This document shows, piece after piece, positions 36,801 to 51,000 of a stretch of 64,000 nucleotides of DNA. How positions within the stretch are numbered: the stretch's first letter is position 1; each line of letters opens with the position of its first letter. The translations under genes were made by a program, and so were the position numbers. Source of the DNA: Cheiracanthium punctorium (lineage: Eukaryota > Arthropoda > Arachnida > Araneae > Cheiracanthiidae); NCBI GenBank assembly GCA_038373885.1, contig JAWZYV010017532.1, positions 101,491 to 165,490 on the forward strand, given 5' to 3'. Under the pieces are notes generated by a model. It was not told where the DNA came from, ran no database searches, and worked only from the letters and a program-made list of their open reading frames with translations.

Positions 36801-39800
36801 TCCAACATTGAAACTTATAATGAGGTTGAATAAATTGCTTTTTTTACATAACATCGTTATGGAAGAATGTAATCCGCCTTAAAACTGATAGAAATTGCTG
36901 TATTGAGCTTCAGGTCTAAAAACTACGTGCTACACGTTTCAGTTTGATGGTTTTAGTACCTAAAGCAGACTTCGTGTAATCTTAATCGATTATAATCTAT
37001 TACACTTTTTTGTGTAATCTTAATCTAGCCATGATCTAGAAATTTTAGTTTTGCAAATGAGTTGACCAGCTGCAAAACTCGTTAAGCGCCATCCATATTT
37101 TTTTTTTTTACTGGAAGTGAAAAAAATTTCTGCAGAGTTTATTTTTCATGCTGATTGCTTGAAATTAAATTAGTGCAAAAGTTTGTTCTGAATCCCGTTT
37201 CTTCAGGCCTTTTCCTGACGCGTTGTTTTTATCTTATTTAACTAGTTGATTTCGAGTTACAGAGTTTTGCTGCTGTATGAAGAATTTATCAAGTTTTGAA
37301 GCAGTATGAATTCATTATTAAGGTACGAATTCATTTATTCTAACCCCCACAGTCATGACATGCTAGACGAACAGTACAAATTCGGCTTAGGTCAATTTTG
37401 TCCAAGCAATTTTACAGAGCTGATGCTATCTTAATTGATTGTTTGAAGATACATATTTTCTATCCATGCATAGCAAAAAGTGTTTTCTTTGGCAGTTGGA
37501 CTTCGGAATGCCCAACACATCATAAAATTGTAGATGTAAGCTTTTCTGTTTGCCATGAATAAGCTCTTGATCCGATACCTTGCCGAGAGGCAAATTTTAG
37601 GATGATGAGTAAAATGATTAAAATGTAAAAAATTATCTTTAAAAAAAATAACTAAAAGACGATAAAAAACTGACATAATCACAATAAAATACACACAAAA
37701 ACCACAAAATACGTGAAAAAAATTGATACGATGAGGGTAATAATGAAAAGAACAGTGGTGGAAAAAAGTGTGGCATTTAATGAGTTTTGCTGCCAAAGAA
37801 CACATGTACTGAGTATGAGCAGCCGAGGATAGAACTATTTTTTATGCAAGTTTAAACAAATGTATATAACGCATTGTGTGGCAGTGAGAAACATGGATTT
37901 CCAGAGTTACTGCGCAGCAGTATGGTATTTCCAGAGCTTTATTTCATAGGTTTAGAATTTTTTTACTCGAGTTTTATCTGTGGATTGCACAAAGGTTGAT
38001 TTAAAGTAAAAAAAAGAGGGCGTTAAAAATCTCAATGTATGATTTTTTATTTTTTTATTAATTTAACGAGTTTTGCATTTGGGCAACTCAAGCAATCAAA
38101 TGTAATCGTAATCTAGAAAATTAAATTTCTAGATTATGATTAAATAATTGCAGTATAGTCATAATGTAAACATCCCATAATCGTAATCGCTTGAGACGAT
38201 TACAGAATTAAATTCACTCAGTTTCATTTTTTACGTCAAATGAAGATAACAACAACAACAACAACAACAAACAAAAAAAAAAAACCCTAATTGAACTGTA
38301 GGTGAAGTCTTCGTTAAATTTTTCGGGACTACTGTTTTGACAATCTATTCAAAATGCTAAAAAAATCTTGAACACCGGTTTAACATGTTCATTCACATTG
38401 TTACAAAGGCATAAACTGAAAAATTATCCTTTCTGTGCCCAACGTTGCTTCCTTTCTTCGGTTCTCTCTGGGCCCAGCATGGCAGAGATCTGTGGGAGGA
38501 GATTCAATGCTGAAAACAGAAGGGAGAAAATCTAAGCTATTTTATTATTGCAAGGCATTGCTTAAACTGGTTAAACCTGTGCTCAAGGATCCTTTTATGC
38601 GTGTAGTTTTACAAAATTTTAATTATTTTATCTTTTAAACCTTTTGAGTGTTTTGTTTGTTAATTAGTTCTGTCCTCTGCGTAAAAATTGTACAATTAAA
38701 AAACTATGAATGTTCACAAAAATATTTTTAAATCGTAATTTAAGCGTAATCTCGCCATACATAATCGTAATCGAAAGCTTTTATTGGTTCCCTTATTGTA
38801 GTCTAAACGTAATTGACAAAATTAATATTTGCGATTACCGTAAGCAAATTGTAGACTCCATCTTAAAACACCTCCATCAGACTTCAAAACGATTAAGCGG
38901 GTGCTTATCGAATATGCACTCGAGTAATCGTTTCGAAGTCTGATCTAGAGTCGGGCAGGTGTTAAAGATAGCGATTTTCAAAGCTTTAATAAAACTTTTT
39001 GCGGTAGTACAAATTTCTTTTAAAACAGCGTGTGTTTAATAATATTACACAGAAAATGTGCATTTTTCTGATAATTTTACTTTTGTAGATCAATTTAACT
39101 TTCAACTGTTAAATAAGTGTCTTACATACATAAATGCATTGAATTATTTTCATTTAGTTATAGCGATAATTTTTAGTAACATTTTTTTTTAATTTTTACC
39201 ATCAAAATGAAATTGGAATCGTCACTATTCATGAAATTAATGAATATTTGAAATTCATAAAGCACGTGAAATTATGCGTTCAATAAAATATTCTATGCTT
39301 TGGCCATGTACGTCCATGTAGAACCAAAGTTTATTTTCGAGGTTCTAAATTGCATAGTTTTGCATGAAAATATTTATATGTTTCTCTTTAGAATTTTTGA
39401 AACATGATTTAATAATTTATATTGAGATGAAAAAAAAATTTATACTGTTGTAAAAAAAATTAATACTTAAGGAATAATATACCCTATTCCTTCTCTGTGA
39501 TTATATAGAAAATATTTCTGCGACTTTGGCTTACAGTTTAAAACGCTTTTTTTAACGTGAGAGAAATCGCTTTCTCATGCCTTGTAACTCACACACTTTT
39601 TTTTTTTTTTTTGAAAATCAATGAAAATATTTGTTTTGCATATTTTGTGGTATGCTGATTTCATATATCAAGTGAAAAGACAGAGTTACTATTGAAGTTT
39701 CAAAACTTCATTAAGTTTTAATATGTAGATGATCCCATACTACAAAGATTACCAAGTACGATAATACATAACATTTACTGAAGTAAAATGATACCTTTCT

Positions 39801-42800
39801 TTTGCCCGAGCGGCAATTAGAGCTCAAAAAACTCAACACTATGTCAGGGTGCAAAAAAATCGTGATTAATTTTTTTAATTAAAACTAATTTTTTATGTAT
39901 CTGATTTTTAATTTATTTAAATCGAAATTTTTACGAATCAGATTAAGTTTCTTAAGTTCTGTTACTTATAATGTTGAACATTATTAGTAACAGAAAACAG
40001 TCCATGAATACAAAAATACCTTTTTTATGCTCACATACCTTTTTTATACTCATTTTAGATGACCATTACATCACTTATTGTATTATGCTTAAAATAAACG
40101 AATCTCTTGCAACTGCCTCAGACCATCATGTAATGGGTATTCTTCTGAGTGTTCCTGTAGAAGAACTTTCAATCATAGGCACAACATTTTTCATGGAAAG
40201 CATTATTTTATAATATTTAATATCATACATCTTTTTTTTTGTTAGTAATAAATCAAATATCTATTAAATATGCTTTGAACAATGGTTTGTCCATAGAGCG
40301 CAATGCATTACAATTGCTTGAGGTGCTCCTGTAAAAAAACTATAAATGCTACCTACATACACCGCTTTTAATAGGATACATGGAACAGTAGATAGGAATT
40401 CCGCATATAGATAAATCTTACGAGAAGCGTTTGAGGGAGGTAGGGTACATCATAAGGTTTCAGAATCGCATAGCAATGTTGAGTAAAAAATGCCGTTTTC
40501 ACTTACCTGTTAATAATCACTTCGGGAAAAGTGTTGAAGTCTTCGACTCATTTCTCAAGCAAATTTCATATACAATGAGTTCGTTCCCAAAAATTCCATC
40601 CATGAAACAAAGTAGAATTTTTAAACTATCCATTTTAGTCACGTGTTTTCTGTGAAATATACATTAGTTTTTGACGCAAAAATGCTCATAAAGTTCACTC
40701 TTATATCAGCACTTGCTCTAAAGTGATTATTAACTGTTACATGAAGACGACGTTTACGGCCCCATATTTCTATGTAATTCTGAATCCTTATGATATGTCC
40801 TACTTCTCCTAGAAGTTTGTCGCAACATTTATGGGACACCCTGCATAAGCTCCTTAGTAATCGATGCATTTTTGTGGCAATTGGTGCACGGACGGACAGA
40901 CAAATCAAACGAAATGATAAAATATGTCCACAGACTACTAACTCGTCTTCTGTTGTTACCTGGTAGAGTATGGTGTCGAGCATGCTTGCGCTGAAGACGC
41001 TCCCGGCAGCGAACGGAAGTCGGAACATGTAAGAAATGTGGGAGCCTCTTTCCCTCTCGCTCTGAAAAAAAACAAGAAACGTGAAAAATAAACATTTCAC
41101 TACCATTAATCCGCCCCTACCGATTAAACGCCCCCTCCACTTTTTAAACATATTGGAAATTCGAAATATGCAGTGAGAGCGCCCCCTTAAATAACCTTAA
41201 ATAACCGTTGAATTCCGCACGCTCAATTCAACGTTATCTCTATTTTATCTCTGAGAAGAGAGTAGACATTTTAAACCTCTGATAATTTTTAGGAAATAAT
41301 TCTCAAATTTTGTACATCATCCTTTTAATGCCAGAGTGCACATTTTACTAATTGGGAATTTTTTTTTGTATGCGGATCCTATAAAAATATAAAAAGCGGC
41401 ACTTTTTGTAAATTAACGAGAGGAAAGGTTTCTCAATGCAGTCCCTTTTCCTACATTATTTTGATTTTTTTTTAAATTTACACTTATTTATAATGGATAA
41501 AGAATTAAAGCTTGTTACCATCTGTTTAGGACAACCTGTATACAAATCAAGTGTTAAAAGTGATTTAATGAATGATTTCTAGAACACCCCCCCCTCCACC
41601 CCCGAACTTGTTAGCCTTTCATAATAATCATGTAACACAAAAATCTTCAGTTACACCGCATTTATGTGACACTGAAACATGTAAAGCTTCCAAAGATGCC
41701 TCAGTAACCTAAGCACGAGAATATAACAAAAAATGATAGTTAACGCAGAAACGTTGCAAGGTATGTTAGGGATCGAAAATGTTTTTCTATCACTAGCTAG
41801 AAATACTCTGCTGTTATGTTATGCACTTACTTTCTCGAGCTTGGAGAGGTGAAGCGCGTAGGTGTCGTTCGCTCGGAACTGCATGAACCGCATGTTGCTG
41901 GACTGGCTCAGCTCTGTTATGATGCGGACGCTCGGGAACATCCTGGAACAGAGAACGGAAATCAAACATGAATCATGGAGGAACCTTCCTCCACGGTCTT
42001 ATTTGAGTTATGTACTTATTTGAGCACGGTCGTAGTTGAGCATCCCAAAAGTCAGGCATACATATTTTTTTTTTTTTTTCTATAAGCTTTCCTTATACTT
42101 GCTCTTTAGAGTCGTGTCTTAGAGTTAGTTGCTCTTAGAGTCGTTATTGTCTTTAGAGTCGTGGTGCATGTATCGAACAAGTTTTTCAGGTTTGCAACGT
42201 ATGTTAAAAGTCGCCAAGATAGGCCACTTTTGGCGATTTATCGCCAAGAAAAAAACACAGCCACCAAATTTTTCTTTATGACGTGGCAAATATAGTGGCA
42301 AAATTCCAACTCACTGTGGCAGAATTAAATATTTTGAGGTACTAAATAAGTCAACTTGAAAAGCATCATGTATAAGAATATATGGAGAACTGTTTCAAAT
42401 GATTATCGCTTATGCGCGTGCGTAAATGGCCAAAGAATCACCCGCGAATGAATAACCGCTATTGGTGGTAAATATTCAACACGTTTTACAGCTTCGGTGG
42501 AAAGTGTTTTAACACTGAGGCATTTCGATCTCATGTATCCTTGTGGACTGAAGGGATTTGGTATTTTAATGATTTTATTAAAAATACTTCGAAGTACAAT
42601 ATACATTTACAGTATATATTGTGATTACTTTATATTAATTGTAAGCCTCCAACTGTTCTTATACGTGATGAACAAACTATTTAAATTTACTGAGAATCAA
42701 TATTGAATGAGAAATGATTGGGGACAGCATGATTTAACATCCATTTCAACATAAAAATTTACAGACCTATGCAATAAAAACTTATCTAAATGATTTAAAC

Positions 42801-44998
42801 TTATCTGAAAATACAGATACCTGAAAATAGGTTTTATTTATAAATAAACATTATTTAGTAAAATTAGCTTCGGCTGCCAAACTATGGATACCGATTGTTT
42901 AAACAGTAACTCTAATTCTAGCTATATCTAGAATTAAATTTTGCAGATATGGAACTATAGTTCCATATACTTAATTCTGTTTGGTTCAGCTATTTACATA
43001 TATTTTTTTTTAAACTGAAAGTTTCGTATATAATATTTGAAAAGACGGCAAAGATATAGGATCCGTACTTTTATAGCTCTGAGAAGTGGAAGTTAAAGTC
43101 GAGAGACTCTCGGGCTTAGTTCGTTCCATCGAAAATGGCATCCCGAGAGACAGTCGGGCATAAACCTCAAGTTGCTAAAAAGAACCGACTTCCTTTTTTA
43201 TGCTGTTGTTGTACTACTCACTTGAACATGGTCTGTACGGCGACTATGGTGTTGCAGTCGGCCAGGAAATCCTCCTCGGCCGAATTGGACGATTCCTTGT
43301 TCACCACCACCACACTGTCGGCCAGATTGATGCCGGACCTCAGTAGGTCGTCGAGGCTGCAACGAAAAGAAAGAGAGAAATGCCGTCCTCAAACATAAAT
43401 AAATGAAGTCGGAACGTTGTCCGTTATAACCATAGGGGAGGAACAGGTGGCGAGAGAGTCCTGCTGTATCTTCTGAGGAAATTTGAAGATATGGTGACAG
43501 CGTCGCAATGAAAGAAAATGAAAGAATTTGGCTGTTTATCCCCATTTGTTTTAAAAAATCAAGCATTTTACTATGATGGATAGCAAAACGAGAGACGAGA
43601 AAAATAATGAAATAGTTTTTGCAGAACTGTTCCCATAAGTCATGCGATTTATATGCTTGTTTCTCTTTAGGGTTACAGTTGCTTTCTCCACCTATTCCTT
43701 CTCTGTGATTATATAGAAAATATTAAGACGAAGATTTTTAAAATAAAGCTTTAAAGAAAATCACTTACAATATTAATAATAATAATGTTTATTTATTTGA
43801 AGATTTGAACAGAAACCAGCCTTTTCGACCTCTAACTGGTTTCTCGATTAAAAAATAAAAAGGAAAAAAAAATTAAATCAGCGGTGCATTGCCTGTATAT
43901 GTGACAGTCCTTCAAAAAAAGTAAAAGTAAAAATAAAAACTCAGCTGTTCGAGCCTCTTCAGGGGGAGATCCCCCTGAACCCCCCCTAATTTTTTAGTTT
44001 CATTATTGCCATATTAAAACGATATTAATTGTTGTCATTTTATCGCTCATGTTTCGCATATTTCGCCTGGTAACCCTATATTGAAATTTTTATGAGTGTA
44101 ACCTATTTATAGAAAAATACATGTGATGCATATTCTACAGCCTACGAAATATTGTAACAATAGATCAAAGCTGTTGTGAACTAATAGTATTTAAATACAT
44201 GTAAAAAATACATCTGAAGCATATTCTACAGCTTACGAAATATTGTAACAGTAGATTAAAGATGTTGTGAACTAATAGTAATTAAATACATGTAAAAAAT
44301 ACATGTGAAGCATATTCTACATCTTACGAAATATTGTAACAATAGATTAAAGCTGCTGCGAACTAATAGTATTTAAATACATGAAAAAATTATGTCGCAT
44401 ACTTTTATGTCGCTTTGTATGTCGCTTTTTTAGGTCGCATTTTTGGGACACATTTTTCAATAAAGGGTGTTGAGAGATATAATATGACATAGTCATTAAT
44501 AGAAAATGGTCCAAACAACTCATGAATACAGGTCTAAAAAACTTGCTTCTCTGATAATCAGAATTTAAAACATCTCAGAGGTTCTGGCTTTTCCTCTACT
44601 GTATGTTTATTGCTTGTAAGAGTGTATAATACGCATTCTCAGAAAATTTCGTCTTTATACATTAATTTATCTCATTTTTCAACGAATAATTCCGTACTCT
44701 ATGGAAACTTAATACTTCCGTAAATTCTTCTTCCCGAAATGTGAAGAAGAGGAAAATAATTCGTTGAATATGAAAAAGTTTCTTCAATTGACAGGAGAAA
44801 AAAAGAAACGAATACACGTCAAACAACGGAAATATTCCGGCAGCACTATATATATATACACTGAGAGAAAAATTTCTGTGAATTGAAAAGATAATTGTTG
44901 CCAGTGCGTATTTATACGCTAATTTATTCCTCATTTTACAACGAAAAATTTCCGTACTGCTTCGAAACGTTATATTTCCGTGAATTCTTCTCGAAAAT

Positions 44999-45038
<40 letters not shown>

Positions 45039-48000
45039 AGAGGAAAAATTTCGTTGAATTTGAAGACGCTTCTTCAAATGACAGGAGAAAAAAGAAGCGG
45101 TATTCTTCAAATTGAAGGTATTCCGGCAGCACTGTAGACAGTAAAATTTCCTTGAATTGAAAAAGAATTTTTGAGTATGCGGATAGAGAAAAGCAACATT
45201 CAAAAGTTTTTTCGAGTCTGTGAAATGCATGTGTTGTTTTTTTTAAGCTGTTCAGTAGCCATGCGATAGTACAGTATTGCATTTTCCATTGAAAAAAAAA
45301 ATTATTTTGTTTTCCAGGTCATTTATTTGGCATATCTATCCACGTTACAGCACTGATTTGGAGATCTCTAAGATAAAAATTTTGAGAAAGATGTGCATTC
45401 CTTGCATGGATATTGAGGTTGAATATATCACGAGTGTTTACTTTACTTGTCGATGGATCCTTGCATCCAGTAGACCAGGGGGAACCAAGACATCGCATCC
45501 AGGAATGCCTCGTGGGGCCTGAAAGCAGATAGAGACAGAGATATATAAACTGCGCAGCTCAACATCGCAGATAATTTAATAAAACAAGACAGATAAAGCA
45601 GTACGAGAGTAATAAAACGCTTTCCAACGGGAGGATATTACTAACACTTAGACTAACAGCTTAGCGATTGATTAACATACTTGCTCCCAAGCAGTTAGCC
45701 TCTTGTAGGGAATCAAAGATGGTCACAGAAGGGAAGTATCTGGCCTCGCGTCTCTGCAACAGCAAGAGCAAGCATGTTATTGCAAATATGCTCAAGTGTT
45801 TATTTTAATTACTGCACTTAGGATCTAAATCCATTATATCATTTTCGTTTTCCTTGAAAGGTTCTATATATGCTGTATACACTTGTGGAGTTGCGAGATT
45901 GTCCCCGCGCACCTAACACCTTGGCAATTGAAGGCGGAGCGAATGGGTACCATTTGGTTCGGCTGGAAAACGAAGCAATCTACCATGCGGATTTCACGGG
46001 ATCTAAGCCGGCTCCCGCCACCCGCTTCGCTTCACACTCTATCCTTTTTACATACGCTGAATTATTGGAGTTTTGGAATTGTTTAGTATGATCCTTCGAA
46101 AAAAGAAAGAAGGGTAAAGAAACGTAAGATAATCTAAAACACTTTCAGATTTTAAATACGCGCTTAAGTGCTATATATCAAAAGCGTATCATAATCCGTA
46201 CATCTTCCCTATTTTCTTTCTTTATTTTATTAAGTTGGAAAGGTGTACCCTTATTCAGGAGTTGCCGTATTTTTCTCACTTGTTCCATAAAACACATCTT
46301 CGAAATCTATTTTGAAATCGCCTGCTAAAACTGTTCTACAATTTCCAAAAAGCATATTCCAATTGTATTTCACAGTTTTAAATACTATTTCGAATGCACG
46401 TCAGATTCCACGAGTGTGCAGTGTTTGTCTTTCTTGGGTTGATTGCAACTTTGACGCCCCGACTCTCGCCAAGGTGGTGATAATTAGACACATGCAGTTA
46501 ACACGACGATTTTTTGTAATAATGTGGCAACCGTAGTTGAGAATTAAAATGGCGATTTGGAACAACATGTAAGTACAGCATTCCATTACTTATTTATTTA
46601 TTTTGGGTTGCCAATTAATATAGTTTTAATAATTAAGTTTCTGCAAATTCCTTAACTGGTGCGTATCGTTTATTTGTTCATTTTCATCTGTATAGAGTTC
46701 TTTTGGGAGCCTTGAAACTTAAGCATAACTCCTAGAGACCCATGACAACAAAGCTCGCCAAAGTGGGGCGATTTTTTAGGTTGGTGAGAGTGGGGGGGGG
46801 CTTAAAATAGGAATCAACTCTTTCTTGTTCCCTAAAACACATCTTTGGAATCGAAAACTATCTTAAAATTGCCTACTGAAACTGTTTTACAATCTTCGTC
46901 AAGCACATTCCAACTATACTTCACCATTTTAAATACTGTTTGGAATGGACATCATAATCCATGAGTGTGTCTTGTTTGTGTTTCTTGTTCCATAATACAC
47001 ATTATTGAAATTGAAATCTGTATTAAAATTGTCTACTAAAACTATTTTACAATCTTTGCCAGGCATATTCTAAGAATAAACTGTCTCGTTTGCCAGTTTC
47101 TAGCCAAATTCAGAAGATATCGCCAAGCTTGGTTCGGTTTTTAATTTATTTTTTGGCAGCAAACTTGGCGATCAATTAACAAAAATTCCAAACCTTGTGC
47201 GACTTTCAAAATTTTATTCTCCCCCCCCTCCCTACGCGTTATCTGACAAACACGTTTGAAAAGATCTTCACCGTGACAGTTCATGTCTACAAAGCCTGTC
47301 TACAAATCATATCTACAGAATTGCGTAGCCAAAAATCTGGGCTTGATCGAAATTGCATCTTAGTGCTTAGAAAAAAAAAAAAACCACTTATCATAATACA
47401 TACAACAATCTCAATAGGGTACATAATTAATAATTTGTTAATTAAAATAACTATTTAAAATAAACTGCATGAATTTTGTAGCAATATATGCCTCGTAAGA
47501 AGGAATAGATGATACTCACCGGCAGATAAGCAATCCGAAACTGTAAACACTTTTCAATATTTTTGGAAAGTGTTAATAACAAGAAAAATTTGAGTATTAG
47601 ACATGATAAGACATATATTGTAGTAGACATGATAAGACATAGACCACAAGATATATGTTTATCAACCCAACTAGAGATATATCTAACTGCAAGAGAGAGA
47701 GAGAGAGAATGGACATAGTTTTAATAATAATTTAGAATAATGACAAGCGTGGCCAAATCAGGATCATAAATTCAGACTGCACAATGGTGTAAAACAGGTT
47801 ACTGCTTACATTGTAGCAATCTAATAAATGGACGTCCACGCCAAATGATAAAACTGTTAATACTGTCATAAAGGACTAGATTCATATGTTGGTTTCAGCT
47901 GCTTTGAAAAAGGAAATTTCTCTTGAAAATGCTTAAAATCAAAACGACCGAAGTTGTGTACAACGTGCTGAACTGAAAGCATGACACAAAAGATTGCCCG

Positions 48001-51000
48001 AAAACATCTGGCAATCCATTAGTCAGCGTCTCTTCATTATCTATAGAGATTCAATCAATATACTATCACGGAGTCCATTACGGCCAATGGAGTAAGAACA
48101 GAAGCTTTGATGGACAGTAGCTGATATTTCTATGATAAAATATATGTTTGCTGATCAAATCAATGCACTTAAAGATCATGATCACGATACTGCTTCTATG
48201 AGAGGAATGCGTGAGTTGATAAAATAGCTTTGGAATTTGTAAAGCACCTGTAACTATCTATAAGGTAAAGGTAGATGATTTCGAATAATATGAAATTGCA
48301 CATTTTTCTAAATGATGCTTTCCCAGGACCTATTATTGCCAATGAAAAACGTATCATTGATTTTCCTGATTTAATATTTATCAGAAAGGAAAGTAAATCA
48401 AAGATATTACACATAAAGGAACTACCAGGCTTCTGAATTGAAGATGAACCCAGATGTGCTTTTCCTGTGGACATCAGGACCCGTAAAATCTAATCAGACA
48501 GGTTAATATACTGTTAACCCAGGAATAAAAAGTAATAATACAGAAAGAAAACAAAAGGAACAGCAGAGCAGAAAAATAAGTAAATAAATAAGTACGTTTA
48601 TAAACGGAGATGTTTGATAAATAAAAAAAGTAAATAAACAAAGGTGTCTGATGAGGTTATTACAAAACCATTTTAATTAACTATTTGTTATGTATCTAAA
48701 TGCAGCTTTATAAATTACATTGTACTGTAGTGGTGTATGGCAACTAACGTAAAAGGTATTTTTCACGTAACGTAGGAGGTAATTGAAAGGTTTTCTGGAA
48801 GAGATAGCTTCAATAATTCAATTCTGCGGCAAAACTATAAAAACGTGTAGGAGATTCGGCACAAGCTGGAAGGGAAGGCAATCTTATCTCTTGAGTAACA
48901 CAAGAACTAACTATTCGAATTGCATCCTTTTGATAGAAAACAAAAGAATTTTTGTACTATGAAAAGCTTACACGAGGGCATTTGTCACGAGGGCGGGGTT
49001 GCCTTGAACGGAGGTCTTTTTTAAGAGGTTGTATCGCATTTTTACGTTACATCTAGAGAAAACCGCCCCAAACTTCAGACTGTCAGATCGACAGCCGTGT
49101 GGTGGCTTCTAACGCGGGACCTTCATACTTCAGCCATCTACCATGTTCGGTATTATATCCACTCGGCCATGGTGGGATCCAAAACGAAAGACATCTTTTT
49201 CTTACTGCAACATCGTTCATTTGCGCACGTAGCTCCAAACTCCCGTAGGATGGAGCTGCCTCCTTTTTAGAACAAACCTTTCAATCTCGATTGTGGCAAG
49301 GGTCGGCTGATTTTGGCTGAATTTCGGGAAATCTCTGGCTGCCATTCATCTGCCAACCCTAACGAGAGTGTAAAAATAGCGTTCCTCCTCAATTACCTCT
49401 TTTCGAGTAGCAGGATGATGGGCCTCAGCGTCTGGGGGAGGAGGAAGTGGGCCCTGAGCGGCACTATGAAGTTGTAGATGCCGTTGGAGGCGAAGTCCGC
49501 TGCCAGGATGATGCAGCGGGAGGGCCAGTTATATTCGCGGGCGTTGCGGAAAGAGCAGTGCGGGCACTCCTGGAAAAAGGAAAAATACACGGTGGTTACA
49601 ATTAAACTTCTCCAATAAACAGCATTCTAGAGTTGAAACGGTTGGGCAGATTGTAACTAAATTTGGCATACGAACTGAACACGAGAAAGATTGTTCAAAT
49701 GTTTAGCTTAACCCTTCGAGGCGCAACCCTTTCCCAATGCTGAAAAAAGGGCAGGCGTTGCCATCGCTCGACTTAACTACCAGCAAGATGACGGACGATC
49801 GAAACGTTCATCGCGTGCCACAGATCTAGAGACCCTTTTTTGACGCAGCTGGCACAGCCATCTGTCGACTGGCAACGGCTCCCCTTTTTTCAGCATTGGA
49901 CAATCTATCCAGCTGTTCCCGCATTCTTCCATTTTTCAGCAGATGTCGGTGCTGTTAAAAACAATCGTGACAATTTTTTGTACGGGAAATGAAGTGCTAA
50001 AAAGTAAAGGATTCCCGTGGAGCTATGTCACCACAACTATTTTTATAAAAATCAAATCTATTCTTCGTGACTGGCAACAGTCGAAACGTCAGAGTTTGGT
50101 GTTCCCAGAGCGGGAACACTGCGCCTTGAAGGATTAAAGAATGTTCCCTAGGTAGCGCTTTGCATGGGTCAATCATCTCAAAATATGACCTTGGTTAGTT
50201 AATAAATTATTTAATAAACTATTTCAACTTTTATTTACTAGTTATTCGTTTGTACATTTGGAATTAGCCATCTCTGTGGTTAAAGTTGCTGTATTTCTAT
50301 GCAAAACGCCACCTAGTGGACATTTTTTGAAATTTTTTTTTTCAAAATTCTTTAGCGCATCTCCTGTCAGGCACGTATCCAGAAAAACAATTTGGGGGGG
50401 GGGGGGGTCCAATCGGTAAAAAAGGCTGAATTTCTCACAAAAAGACTATATCATTTTAGTAACAAAAATGAAAATTTAGGGGGTTTCCGGACCCCCTGGA
50501 CGCCCCCCTAAATACGTCCTTGTCTCCTGTATAGTCTATATGGCAAATTTGGTTACGTTCACCCGTTTTAGCTGTAGAACCCCTGTTTCGAAGGGATAAT
50601 AACCATCCTGCACAAATACAGTAGACCCCGTATAACACAGGTTTATATATAAGATGGATTCGTGCAACTCGGAGGAAAGTTTCAGATCTTTTACCTGTGA
50701 CAAGCAAATAAGGCTCGTCCAAAGAGGTAAAGGAATGGGACAGATGTTTCTGGACTGCTTGTTAAGACTGCTGGTAATGCTCACGCGTTTGTACAATATA
50801 AGTGACTTCTAGAGCACGGATTAGTATAACGCAGAACGTATCTGCCGTATTATAAATAAAGGTCTATAGTACATACACAGTGCCTAATAAGTAACATTTT
50901 TGATCTACCTTTTTAAACAAAAAATATACTTTGATCAATCTTACTACAGGCATTTTATTTTGTTTGAAATATATATATATATACTAGCTGACCCGGCAAA

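Noticed and set aside
43198..43566. 122-residue minus-strand ORF as a separate gene
   Set aside because: It is in a different frame from the conserved SLO2 exon it overlaps and has no family features.
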